Of a stretch of 64,000 nucleotides of DNA, positions 26,701 to 40,300 are shown one piece after another. How positions within the stretch are numbered: the stretch's first letter is position 1; each line of letters starts with the position of its first letter. Location: NCBI RefSeq assembly GCF_036417845.1, contig NC_089980.1, positions 53,318,501 through 53,382,500 of the forward strand, written 5' to 3'. The position numbers were made by a program, and so were the translations under genes. The notes under the pieces were generated by a model, which was not told the origin of the DNA, ran no database searches, and saw only the letters and a list, made by a program, of their open reading frames with translations. The stretch comes from Apteryx mantelli. Lineage: Eukaryota; Chordata; Aves; Apterygiformes; Apterygidae.

Positions 26701-29700
26701 CTATGTTCAGTCTTGCAGGATGTTGCATGGGCACTCCTGTTTGATGCGTGGGGAGCTCTTAGGATTTCAGAGGGCCCCTTGCAGACAGAAAACCTGTAAG
26801 CTATTGACAGTCTATGTGATAAGCAAGAACTTTAAATTGATTTGGCATACTATGAGGAGACAATATAATTACTTCAAAACCAGAAGCTCCTCATTTAATT
26901 GTGACAGAAAGGTCCTAAAGTAAGATTGAAGTAATTGGCTATAGATGTGTGAAAAACTGATCCAAATCTTCTGGAACAGCTACAACTATGGAGGGGGGAA
27001 AAATCGTTCCAGCCTGTATCTGAGATAGTTGGTGATACATGTTGGATTCAGAGTTTGTTAATTTAATCCATCCTGTATTATTACAAATCGTGCAGCAAAT
27101 CCAGTATGAAATCTAAGAATGAAGTTCAGTGTGCATGTTCAACTCTGAAAGCTGTGCTGCACAAGGAAATTGCATGCCCAGTTCTTCTGAGAAACTAGTT
27201 TAAAAAGTGATTTTTCAGAAGACTAAGAATGATGAAAAAGCCAGGGATTAGTTTCTGAGAGCAGTTCTAATATGAAGATAACTACCACTCAAAACAAAAA
27301 ATAAAAGTTCTTAATTTTGCTTTATTTTGCATACAACAATTTTCATGCTCAGTTGAACATTATACAAGTGGATGCCTTTTCAGTCTCTAATAACAAGAAA
27401 AAAATATACTGTATTTACATACCTATAGCCCACAAGTGTTTTGTCAGCAACATGTGGGCTTTATGTACGTGCAAGTATTGTGATCAGAAGCTTATCCCAA
27501 AGCATCTTAATCAAAAACTTTTTCTTCTGAAAAGTAACTGGTTTTGAATCTTTCATTCTCTTTTTGCTTTCTCCTTTGCTTTTGGGTGGTTTATCTGATG
27601 TTGTGAGTTGGTGAAATAAATTAAAGCTGTAGAACAACTGATTTTTTATTGTTAAATTTAAGGTACATCTAGAAGATTCAGAGGTTCTCTTCAAATTCCT
27701 TTCAATTTTATGGACTTACAACTGTAACCTTTCAAATCAGCTGAACTATGAAGTCAATGCAATGCTACAGACTCGAGCTTTGTATATTGGCTGTGCACTG
27801 CTTGTGTTACAGACATACCAAAAGAAGAAACAGCTGCTGTCACTGTCATCTCCAGGTAAAGTAGAACAGTATTTCTTGTCTTAAGATTTAATCACATATT
27901 AACAAGTGGGTGAAAAAAGTGTTGTTGTTGGTTTTTTTTTAATTTCTTGCAATTTTACTGTATTTCACACTTCAAAGAGTATCTCTAGTCATTTATGTTC
28001 AGCTGCACTAGGCTGAGATAGCTCTCTTTTTTGTTCATGGGCTGCTGGCATGCCACTAGCCCAATCTTGGAATTACGTGAAACCACTTCTTTTTTTAATC
28101 TTAAGATTGTTAAAAAAACAAGTTCCTATGATGAGAAAGTCAATTATGGTATCTTACTTTCTGTGCACTACATAAGAATGTGGCAGTCAATAGCAAAATA
28201 TGAATTCTTTGAGCTTAAACACAGATACAAAGACTGTGGTGTTGAAGTTCAGGGTGAGCTTCATGTTGTCTTTGTGCAGTCCTGAGATTTATAGTGGAGA
28301 AATGACTTTATAATTAAAAAGGACTGTTGATGCCTCTTAATAGACAGATAAGCAAAATTCTGACTACTTTACTTTATTTTGCTGTCTTTTCCTCCTCCCC
28401 TCCTTCACTCTTCCCCCTCCCCCCCCCAGTGGTAATATCTTTGCTAATTAATTTGGGTAGTCCTGTGAGTGAAGTTCGAAGAGCTGCTCTCAACTGCTTC
28501 CATTGCTTGAGTGGGATAAAGGAGTCTGTGTTTCATCCTATTCTTCAGAATCTGGAGCAAAAAACAGAAGAGATCATATCTGACCCTACATACATAACAC
28601 AGGTATCTTTGTTATTAAGATACATATTAATACAAGTTTTGTCTGCTGCTGTGAACTCCCATCTTTTCCAAAATGTATCAAGTTAACTGGAGAAGTTAAC
28701 TGTCTCTGTCAGGCTTTTGTCAACTTTAAAGGAAGATGATTCATTTAGATGCTTTAGATGATGGGGAACTGGAGAAGTGGAAAGGGGCACAGATGTGTTT
28801 GTGTCAGCCAAACTAGAATATAAAAGAAAAGGTAGTGTTTTTCACTTGGATACCTGATGAGAGTTGATGTAGCCACTAGCATAGTGAAAAATGAAATGCA
28901 GCGGTCTGTTTGTAAAACTTAATTTACGACATTTTGAGTCATGTAGTTTGTATTCAAGTTACATTAGCAAATTCTTTTTGATTGAAAGAGCAGTAGCCAT
29001 GTTTTCAGGAACAGTAATTGCGATACTGGCTGACACTGTGTGCAAGAGAGGTTGCTGCCAGTAAGTAAAATACTGGGTCTAAAGTTTTGCATATACTTTT
29101 CCCATGGGAATTATCCTCCTCAAGTTTATTTAAGAATTGAAGAGTCATCCCCAGTGTTTTATAATGCTATGCTTTTGGGGTTTCTTTTGTGATGATTTCC
29201 TTTAAATACCATTTTCCTAACATCCTCTAAGGAGCCTATATTTGTATACAATAGTAGATGGATTTAAAAAGAAAAAAAAAGGGTGGGGAGGTTATAAAAA
29301 CATGCAAGTGACTTGTTACTTGCAGAGAATTGAGATATCAGTCAAATAACAGATGTTCACTTGTGAATTATTTACAGATGAACAATTCAGTTTGTACCTA
29401 GACTGCATTATTACAAAGCAGTAAATAAATGCTGTTTTAAGGCACCGTTTTTATTGTGGGGAAAGAACTTACTTTTTACTTTGTTAATGAACTAGATTGT
29501 GGGAACTCTATTTGTGTCTGAAGCTCCTCAAACAAAGCAGAAATCCCAGAAGAAAAAATCGTTGGAAGCTTTGGAAAGCCTACTTGATTGTGTAAAAAAC
29601 CCTATTTGCCCATCATACGTTGCAAGAAACCTAATGAAAATTCTTCGTGAAGTCCATGGTGAGGTGAGTGCAGCCTTTCCAGTGTCACACTTGTTTTATG

Positions 29701-32700
29701 GGATGGTTACATTTCCTAACTGCATTCACTGCAGTTAATATTGAAATCAGATTTTATTTGGTAATAATGCAGTTAAATAACTTTATCACTTATAGATTGT
29801 TAGGCATTAAGTTGACACCTGTGCAGTAGTTCTGCAAAGTATGATTTAGTGAAGCATAAAACATTCTCATGCTCTATCCAGGAATATTTGTGCTGTGGAA
29901 TTTTGCACTAGAGGAAAGAAATTCCCTTCATGTTATTCAAAAAGGCTGTTTCAAAAGAAAATTCTTCCAGAAGAAACTGGTCATCTAGATATCAGTGAAT
30001 ATATAGACTTTTCTGTACAGAATTGTAACCTAATAGGAAGTACTATTTGTGTAATTAGTTTTATTTGTAGATGTTAATCTCCTTTTAACTAGTGTATTCA
30101 GAATTTCTGTTCTAAGTGTTGTTCATTGTTCAAAAAATAATGAATGAAGTTAGGATTTTTGATCTGTTCTATTGGATGCTCCTTGAAGGGAGTGTAAACA
30201 ATATAGAGATGAGTGTTCTTGCCTCACGTTTGGGTTTTGTAGGGGACAGCAGTCATAAATGCGCTGAGAAAATATGCCTTATTTCTGTACTCGAGAAATA
30301 CTGTTCTGCAAAGGAGAGTAACAAAGTAGCTCATGAGCATGTACTGATGGTAACCTCACAATAGGTCTTGTATTTTTCCTCTTTAATAGTTTTAGTGTAA
30401 AATACAGTATGCAGTGCGGTACTGGGGAAAGGGCGTTGCAGTAAAATGAAGCTAAGCTGTTGGAAGTTTGTTAAAACAAAATGGATAAAAAGCAAACTTC
30501 TCTCTGAAATTTTCTATTTACAGATGATTCTTTCTCACCTCTTGCCTGCACTAGACTGGTTGCTAGAGAAGGTTTTGAAGGAACCTGAGGCAATGTTGAA
30601 AGATGAAGTTGTTCTCCTGCATCTCATCCTTGGAAAATACAATGAACATTCAGCAACCCTCTTGTGCAAGAATCGGCAGAGTCTGGATTTGTTTATCAAA
30701 AGTCTGCATGCTGCCAAGAAAATCTATGAAGAAATTCCGCCTTTCCAGATCACAGCACTTAGGCAGGTATGGCCTTCTGAAAGATCTTTGATTTATTTTT
30801 ATGCTTAAAGCAGATGCCAGTGTTAGAGTTTGGATTTAAAAGGATTATTTCTGTGTTAAGGGGCCCATAGCTTTTGAGCTGTCTTTCTTTTGGTACCTGT
30901 GTTCAAGGTCTCCATAGTGTTTTAAAACATTTAAATAGGTGCTGCAAAACTCTTTCTCATAAACTTACTGGAAGAAGAAATTGCTGCTTGCTTTGTTTGT
31001 ATTCTGTACTTACTAAAAAAAAAAAATTTGTATTTGCCTGCAGATGCAGGTGAAAACCTGTATCATTGCCTGCAGATACTGCTGCTCCAGAGCCCTTAGT
31101 TTTTGCCAGTTGTGCCTGGGCTTTATTTCATGATTTTATTCTGAGGAAAAAATGTCAAGAAAATACAGTAGGTGAGAAATAACCTTATTTGAAGGAAATA
31201 ACCTGCTACAAATGCAGGTCTTCTATTAGCCAGGTATTAACCTATACTTATAAAAGGCTGGCAGCAGCAGGTTGTTTCCACCCATCAGCTGAGGTGTGTG
31301 AAAAATTTAGAGTGCCGAGATGTCTGAGTATTTCAGAAGTATGTGCTTTGCATGTAAACATTCCTCCATGTTTACAAATACCTAGCTAATACGCAAATAT
31401 TTACTATATGCATTCATATACATGCATGTATGGTTGGGTGTATATCATATGTAACCTAACATACCCAAGATTCATAGCTTGCAATTTTAAGTTATCCTCT
31501 TATAGCAGTTCTCTCTAAATTCTTTCTTTTCTTCTCTTTTGTAGATAACTAAACCATTCTTTGCAGCTGTGTCAGATGGGACGGTACAACAGAAACTGCT
31601 AAAAGTGTTGTTTGACTTGCTCTTAAACTGTAAAAACCCACTTTGTGCCCAGACAATTAGCAGTGTGTTTAAAGGGGTAAGTGGTAGACTCTAAAACCAA
31701 GAAATATGTTCAAACCTACTGAGGTGATTCTATGTTGCTACAATCAGTAATGTTCGTTATTTGTATTATTCATAGCATGAAAGTAATCAGAAACAATCTA
31801 GATCACATAATATAATTGCATTAATGGCATGACAAGTTTGTTCAACTACTGTTTTTAAAGGGTATATGTATAGAAGTGATGTATCAAAGGTTATTAGTTA
31901 TACTGTGAGAATGAATTTGGCAGAAGTCACTCCCTTATGCCGCACATGAATTTTACTTTCTGGATAAAATCTGGTGTTCTTTTTTGGTTTCCTTTTTTGT
32001 TTGGGTTTTTTTTTTTTCCATGTTATCAGAAGACTTTTCCCCAAATACATTAATTGTGGCTTTCCTGTAGCAATTTATCATATTACATGGACTAGAAATC
32101 ACTTCCTGGTTTTGTTTGCTATAAGAACTACAGTAGGACAGGCCTTCAGAGGTTGAAGTGACTTGAACATGTGGATTATATACCCATATGTGCATAAATG
32201 AGGCATACTTAAAACAAAAAAATGCCATGTAGATGTGTGATATGACACACCTAATTGCAGTATTGTTCTTTACTTTGTTTCAGATTTCAGTATGTGCTGA
32301 GCAGATTGTCACAGAACTGGAGCCTCCTGAGAAAACCAAAAGTCTGACCACTGTTCAGCAAACTAGAAGGCAGAAAATGCAGCAACAGAGGTAAAATGAT
32401 TAGAGATCCAAAAATGTTTTCTGTATGGTTTGAAAACGCCACTTGTTTTACTGCATTTCATAGGTTGTATTGAAAGCATAAGAATCTTTTTTTTTTTTTT
32501 TTTTTCCTTCCCCCCTGCCCAGAGTAAAATAACTCTGAGCTACTCATGGCAGGAGAAAACCTGCCCATGTTGCTGTTTGAGAGCTGATGGAACTGTACTC
32601 CTAACTAAGAACAAAAAAACAAACAGGAAAAAAAAATAAAAATACGGTTCCTCTTCCAGAACTTATTATGTTGGCATTTGCAATCGTAGAATTTGACTTG

Positions 32701-35700
32701 ACACAATTGGGCAAGATTTTTGTAGTTATTAAACTTCATTAGTAATAAAGGTGTATGGACAAATTATTGTACATGTGACTGAAGTCTTTAAGACGGTCCT
32801 CAAAATGTTGCCATTAGTCAATTAAAAGGCAGTATTTTCTTTCATTTAAAGTAAATGAATTTAAAAAGTTTAAAAAAAAATTTTTTTTTAGATTTTTTTC
32901 ATCTCGTTTTGTTTCTTCTTCATTCTCATAAGGAAAGAGCTGTTTCATACAATGTACTTATTTTCTTCCTTAAGCATCTGCTATCAGCTGCTATTGAAAC
33001 AGGATATTGAGCTGATTTTCTTGGTTTGACCTAGAATGGCTGTTCTTATGTTCTTATTTTACTTCGCTTGACCTTTCTTTAAGGGTCACTGCACTTTAGA
33101 TTGATCCACCATAAACTTTGTCTGTCAGAGTATACTCACGAATGCCCTCACTGCCTGGATATTCCGTAGAGAAGATGCAGATTTTCTGGATGGCATTGGG
33201 CCATTCTGGTCAGCATTTGGGCAATTATTCAGTAGTAGATGGTTCCCCCCGAAAGTCTGCTTCATAGTGTGGACTTTATGTACAGAAGGCATGCTGTATG
33301 CCCCCCGCCCTTCAACCTAGATCTGTTTTCTCCCTTTGATGTTTAAAACCTGTTTTTACTTCAGTCAAAAGCCTGCACACTGCTACCTCTCCTTGCAGTA
33401 AAGGATATAACTCACTATGTGAAAATATTTGCTTATGTCTCTGCTGGTTCCCTGAAACACTGTACTATTTGCTCTGGAGATGTATATCCTGATTGCTTGT
33501 CTTACCTTTTTAGAAAGCTCCAAGATGCAGAACTGGCACCAGAAACAAGCAATTTCAGCTGGCAGAGGGTTATGCTTGTTCTGGAATTACTGCAGCATAA
33601 GAAGAAACTTAAACGTCCGCAGGCACTGGTACCTGTGCTTTTTAACCTGCTGAGCCGGTAATGGTGCCCTCATAAAACATGACTTCCTTTTTCATTGTCT
33701 TCTACAGCAGAGAATGTAAAGCATTAAAACATGGGCTGCTTTTTCTATTGTTTGTAGTGCTGTTCTGTGACTTGCCTTTTTTACTTGAATTTATTTTAGG
33801 TAAATCAGGTGAGGGGAATGTGAGGTTGCTATGGGTTTTTTGTTTCGTGAACAATATAAGGGGCATTTTAAGATGGTTACCTGATGTATAGCTGCTGACG
33901 CGTAGATTTTATTTCTCAGGTGGAGGGCTTGGGAGTGCTAAGGATGACATGCTAAAACTGGCACAAATGACAGGACTTGTTTCTTTTGCAGAACTAGTAT
34001 AAAAAATAAAATAAAATAAGCTTTAAAGTTCCTCCCCAAACATAGTGGTACTGCCATCACCAGTGGAACCTAAGAAAACTATGGCTCTTCCTGCCTGCCC
34101 TATCTCCAGGCATTTATCAGGTTGCGTATAGATTAGGTAGTTTTTTTTTTGTCGTTCCCCCCCCCCCCCCCCCTTTATCGTGTGTGTTTGCATTAACTGG
34201 CAATCATATGTCAGGTAATCATCTGAAACTCCTGACAGAGCTTTGCTAAATATTGTTTTTTAGACCAGTTGATATATTTGAAAACAAAATGGAACAGACA
34301 CTTTGGGGGTAAACACTTTACTTTTTAGAAGTCTCAATTTAGAACTTCTGTAGCATGAATATTGCAGTTTCTCTCTCTCTCTTTTTTTTTTTTTAAAAAA
34401 TATGCAGTTTGCTGACTTATTTTTCTATCTCCTTTTACTATTTCCTAAATTTGTTCCTGAATGTATAGATGTTTGGAACCTCTAGCATCAGAAGAAGAAA
34501 ATATGGAATATACAAAGCAACTAATCCTCAGCTGCCTACTAAACATCTGTCAGAAACTGTCTTCAGATGGTAGCAAGATCCCAGCAGGTAAAACTGCCAG
34601 ACCCATTTCTAGGTTATTTTCTCACCAGTACTGTGTTGAAACAGTGATATCTGACTTTTTTCTTCTTTGTGAGTCTATAGTGTATTGTTGTGGAAAGAGA
34701 GATTCCTCTATAGCATGTGTGAGTTTGACCTCTTAATCGTTTTTTGTAGATCACTTAGGTCTAGTCTGCAAACTGAAACCAGTGATTGAGTGTACTGTTC
34801 TGTCTTATGTGGTTAACCATTAAGGTGTGTATTAATGGCAGTTCTTTTTTCCTTGCAGATGTCCTTGATAAAGAAAAATTCAATGTGGAATTGATAGTTC
34901 AGTGCATCAGGATATCTAAAATGCCACAGACACATCACCATGCACTGCTACTCCTTGGTGCTGTTGCTGGCATGTTTCCTGTAAGTAGTATCTGGAGTTT
35001 TCCTTTTCTGAGTACGGGGAAGAACATATAGAGCTGTTTTATGGGGAGAGCCTTTGTGAAGGGAGCAAGAAGTAAAACTTGCAGGTTCCCTGTCCTTTTA
35101 GCACTTTCTATTTCCCTTTATTTGAAAACAAGCCTCTGTCTTGATGCTTTGCTCGTTAATTATCAATAAATTTTATCCCTTGCAATGAAGCACATCAGAA
35201 ATGGAAGAAACTTTCTGATAACAGCCCTGTCTCACCTTCCTGTTATAGTTAAAGCTTTGGTATATTATTTTTTTCTTTCCCCTGCTTTTTTATGTAGAAG
35301 ATGGAAAACATCTAGCCCAACAGTATGTGTATTCTTACAAGTTCCTAGCTTATACAGCACTGAGAAATGTAGTTTTAATTGATGATAAAACCTATACGCT
35401 GATTTTTTTTTTTAAGTAAGATTCTTTTGCTTTGGATCTATAAAAGCAGTAAAATATATCTAAGCGTATCTAAACTCAGTTTGGGTTTTTTGTCTTTAGC
35501 CCATTACTTTTTCCACACATTTGAAAAGGCGCTCTTTCCCCAAAGACAAAACCGAAATGTTTTTGACAATCAAACTTGTGGAGGATTGGGTATGGCTTTG
35601 GCTTTTGTTTATTGTTGGGGTTATTTTTCTTTGTTGCTGTCTTACTAACATCACCTGCTACAGAACCCAGTAATCCAGCTTTTATTCTTCCCTAATAAGG

Positions 35701-37269
35701 GCTTTGACAGGATTTTCAATTTTAAAATGAAATATTTGGTATGAGTCTTATCTCTCTTTTTGTAAAATGTTCCTTCAGCATACTAAACCTGGATGAGAAA
35801 CCTATCCATAATTACTTACTCTACATGCTGAGAAAATCTAAGACACTAATTCTTCAGCTCGGTGACATTACCAGTCCAGCACTCTCAGAATTAAGTGATA
35901 TTGTGGTTATGATCATGCCTCAGAAAAGCCAAAATTTAATGTGGGTGCTGTTGCTTTCATAGAATCATAGTAGATATTGTAGGTATTTTACAAGTTTGAA
36001 AAGAGGGGGGCAGAGGGAAGATACTGAAAATCACTGGAAGTTATGTGCCTCAGTCACATATCTCTCCATAATTGATTTTGCATGTCATACTACCATGGCA
36101 CTGAGAATTATTTTTATCAGACTAAACTTTCAACTTTTATTCTCTAATTATTTGCTTAGAAGTGTATCTAGGTTTCTAAGTAATATTTAGAACAATCACG
36201 TAGTAAGTAGCTTTAAGGGACACTATACATTTGAAATTAGTTTAGTGGAGATTTTTTGAAGATGATAATGAGACTCATTTTCTTTACTCTCTTCTACAGG
36301 AATCTGATGACACTTGGGAGAAGTAGAGATGCCTTACGGTATAATGTACAGGGAAGGAAGCAACAAAAGCACAGTTCAAAAAACAAACTAATCTCATCTG
36401 TCTTGTTTTCCAGGATAAAGTTCTCCATAACATCATGCCCATTTTTACATTCATGGGAGCAAATGTCTTGCGTCTGGATGATACTTACACTTTCCAAGTA
36501 ATTAATAAGACTGTGCAGATGGTTATTCCTGCTCTTATACAGGTAAATTTCTCTACTTAATGAAGAGGAGTAGAAAATACTGAACAATAAGATCATTAGT
36601 AAAATTAAATAGAGTAAATGGTTTAGAATATCAGTAACAGAATAAACTGTAGCCTATTCTAAGATTAAAAAATATGTATCAACAGACTGACCCTTGTCTA
36701 ACCAGCTCTGAATTCAGCAAAGACTACTACTTCTTATTAATTTTCTGAGCTCCTGAATTTTATAAATGATTTAGTCAAAAGAGCATCATAGCTGCACCTA
36801 AAGAAGACCTGAAATGTACTCTGTTCTGTTTTTTTACCGTAGAAATACCAGGAAACATTGAAAATAATAAATAAATTATAATAGTCATGGTCAATAATAG
36901 TCATGATCTGAAAGAAGTAGAAGGATAAAACATTTGACAAAAACTTTTATTTTTTCCAGTTGGTATTTGTATGGGTTTTTTGTTTGTGTCTGGACATCTT
37001 AGATAAATAGTTACAAACCAAAACAGAAATACATGTTTTTCAAATCGGGAAATGAACGTTTTTCAAAGAGGACTTTTTTCTTCAGTCAGGTTTCACTTGC
37101 AGCTAATAAATGTTCTTAATTTTTCAGTCATTCATAGATTTAAGCATGAAAAATGTCATGTAAATTTCTTACGGAAAAACAGTAGAACAGTAGAAAAAAA
37201 CTTTTCCTACTTCTAACAAAGGGCTGGAAGTTTGGGGGGCTTTTGGATTGGTTAGGGGTTTTGGGGGTG

Positions 37270-37302
<33 letters not shown>

Positions 37303-40300
37303 GGTACATAGATACCTTTTTCATCCAGGTCTCTGTTAAAGAAATCAAGCTGTTCTCATTTAAAAAAAAGTAATTACAGTCATCATTCGTTATTGTGACA
37401 AAAATATTTGTGGTGCATGTAACTATTACTTGTAAGGAGAATCTAATGTGACTTAGCTGAGTTCATGCAGTATACTTGCATTATTTTTACTAGGCTCTAG
37501 AAACCAAGGCCCCAACTATGGGTCACTCTGTAAGCAAAGTTTTCGTAAGGGTGTGGCATTATTCTCCCTTGAAAACCTTCTCGCTGTTTCAGCATAATCT
37601 GAGCGATTTGGGGGATTTTTTTTTTTTGGAGGGGGGAAGATTTTGTTTGAAATATCTTCTATGGACATTAAAAAGGAACTATGTGATTGAAAGCTGTTCA
37701 ACAGTGTAAAGACTTTTCTTGGAGCATTTATTTTTCTTGGGATTGTAATTTTGATACTGCTCTTATGAGGCACATAGCACTTGCTCTCGTTTGCTGAGTC
37801 TGCAGGGAAGAACTTGTACCTGTCTGTGATCATCTCTTTGAACTGCCTTACCTGTTTGCTGTTAATAGGCTGAAGACAGCGATTTGTCAGAGGCCTCAGG
37901 AAGTGTGGAAGAAGTGGTGATAAAAATCATTCGTGTGTTTGTGGATGCCTTGCCCCATGTGCCGGAGCACCGACGCCTGCCAATCCTGGCCCAACTGATC
38001 GCTACGGTGGGAGGAGACAGGTTCCTCTGGGTTCTCCTCATGCTGCTGTTTGAGCAGTACGTGACCAAAACCGTGACCGCAACATCAAGCACAGACAAGG
38101 TTAGAAATCATCATTTTCTTCAAGAGACTGACCTCCTCCTCTCTGTTCATACTCTTGCCTTTTAAGAGTTACCATTTATACAGCAAAAACACAAGGACAA
38201 TCTTTGTCTTGGAAGCTGATAGTCTCTAATTAGAAAGTGCTTCAACATTTTAATGTTTTTTTTTCTGTAGTTATATTTGTCTGTGAAATTTGATTCTGGT
38301 CTTCCTGTTCAAACTACGATAAACCCTATTACGTCAGAAATATGTAAAGGTTTTTCCTGTCATAGTGAAGGCAGGCTCTCACAGTGATTATTAAAGGAAC
38401 CCTGATAAGAAGGGTAAGCCCCAAATACAGTCTTTGCTGTAACAGTTTAATCACTTTCTGCAACTGCAGAAAATGATGTTTCTGTGCCTCCCTTGTAGTG
38501 GCATCAGCAGCCATGAAGTAAACTGAGTCAGCGCAGTGAGCTGGAGTGTTTGGGTTTGATTGGGTTAAGGCTGGGCCTTTGCACAAGCGCCGAAGCAGAC
38601 CACCAGCAGGGAAGGCAGCAGTTACATGCAGCTGTTTCTTGGCTGAAGGCTGTTACGGGAGCGCAGCGTCGGGCCAGAACTCCTGGCTACCTCTTGCTCT
38701 GTGGTGAGCCACGGACGGTTTCACCCTGGCTGGAGCCCGCAGTGGTCTTCTGCCTGCTAGTTCTGAAAAATCAGTGAGATGCCTTGCCTCTGCATTGGGG
38801 TAGCTTCCATTTCTATTTACAGCCTTTCAGACAAGTCTGAAATGAGTCAAGACTATTTTTTTTGAGTGTTCTTAAATATAATGGTTTCTCCTTACAATGT
38901 ATATTGACGTGCAGTGCCTTTTAGATAGGTCCAGCCACCAAAAGCTACGCTGTTTCTAGGTGGCAATTCCAGCCTTTTAACTAAATTAGCTACCTAGCAG
39001 TTTGCTGCTGCTGCTGCTGCTGGTAGCCCTTTGTCTCTGGATCCATTTTACTGCTGCCTAAGGTTTGGATGTCATCTTAAGTTTTGGTGGTACGTGTGTG
39101 AAAAATTCCCCCCAAACTCTTCACAGCCTAATTTTCTGATGTGTTAGAAAGCATTTTTGAAATTGAACATATGATAGCTGTTAAAAATGGAGAGGAAAAC
39201 TAAGTTTGTGTTTTGGATAGCTCTTTGAGCATCCTGTTATTTTCACTGTTTTTTTGATTAACTTTGTGTGTGATACTACTCAGGTGTGCCAGTCTTGGCC
39301 ATCCTTTAGAGCATCTTGAGTTTTTTGTTGAAAACAAGTCTTTGCCTAGAAAAGATTAGGTTTTGGTTGGTTTAAAGAATCAAATACTTGCACTGATCAA
39401 AATGGTGGGAAAAGATAACTGTTTTCTCTCTGTCTTAGGTAATTTTTCAGCAGGGTGTGAACTGGTTAGAGGCATCCTTAATGAAATATGGATTGTTTAA
39501 CCATTAGTTGGTAGCTGAGGTTTAGGACACATACCCTCACCTGCTGGTATAGACTATCGCAGATGGACCCTCTGGTATTTTTCAGTACATGGAGTGAGCT
39601 GATGCTTTCTGCCACGCTCTGGAACTAAGATTCCTCCAAGAGCTTGCTGCTGTTACCCATGGTGTTAATCCTGGCAGTATCCAGCCCACCATGTTCGCAG
39701 ACTTCATAACAAGTCTTTTTGAGTGGTGTTTTTTTTTTTTTTTTTTTTTAAATAAGTCCTGAAATAAACATTTTTATCTTTTTAAACCATAAACAGGATG
39801 CTGTCTTGGAGGCAGACACTGAATTTTGGATTTCCATCTGTTGTGAATTTAACGTACGTTCTCAGTTCCAGAGTATGATGAAAATAATCCAGTACTTGAC
39901 AAAGCTGCCAGAGAACAAAGAAGGTAACCACAAAACAGAGCCAGCAAATGCGTGTGAACCTTCCTGTTATTCCCGTAGATAGAAAATTAGGCGGTGCAGA
40001 ATTACTCTGATGAGTTTCCCCTTTTTTTAATAATATGGTTAAGATATGTGGTTACTGTTTTGTGACTAATATGTAATTTTCGATTACTTTGAGTATTTGC
40101 AATCAAACAGTACTCCTCGTTTAGACAGTACAGTATACCTTTTATTTCAACTAAATGGTATTATTCATAGCCAACAAGATTACAGGAACCACCAGTCAGG
40201 TTGGTGTGGGGTTTTTTGTTTGTTTGTTTTCCTTCTTTAAGGAAGAAAGGCTTCATTTCTTTCTACTACAGTGTAATGGAGCAATAAGTAAACAATATGA

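Noticed and set aside
27238-28135. TGATGA boxes in HEATR1 introns as possible C/D snoRNAs
   Set aside because: No CTGA box at suitable distance with a terminal stem was found next to them.
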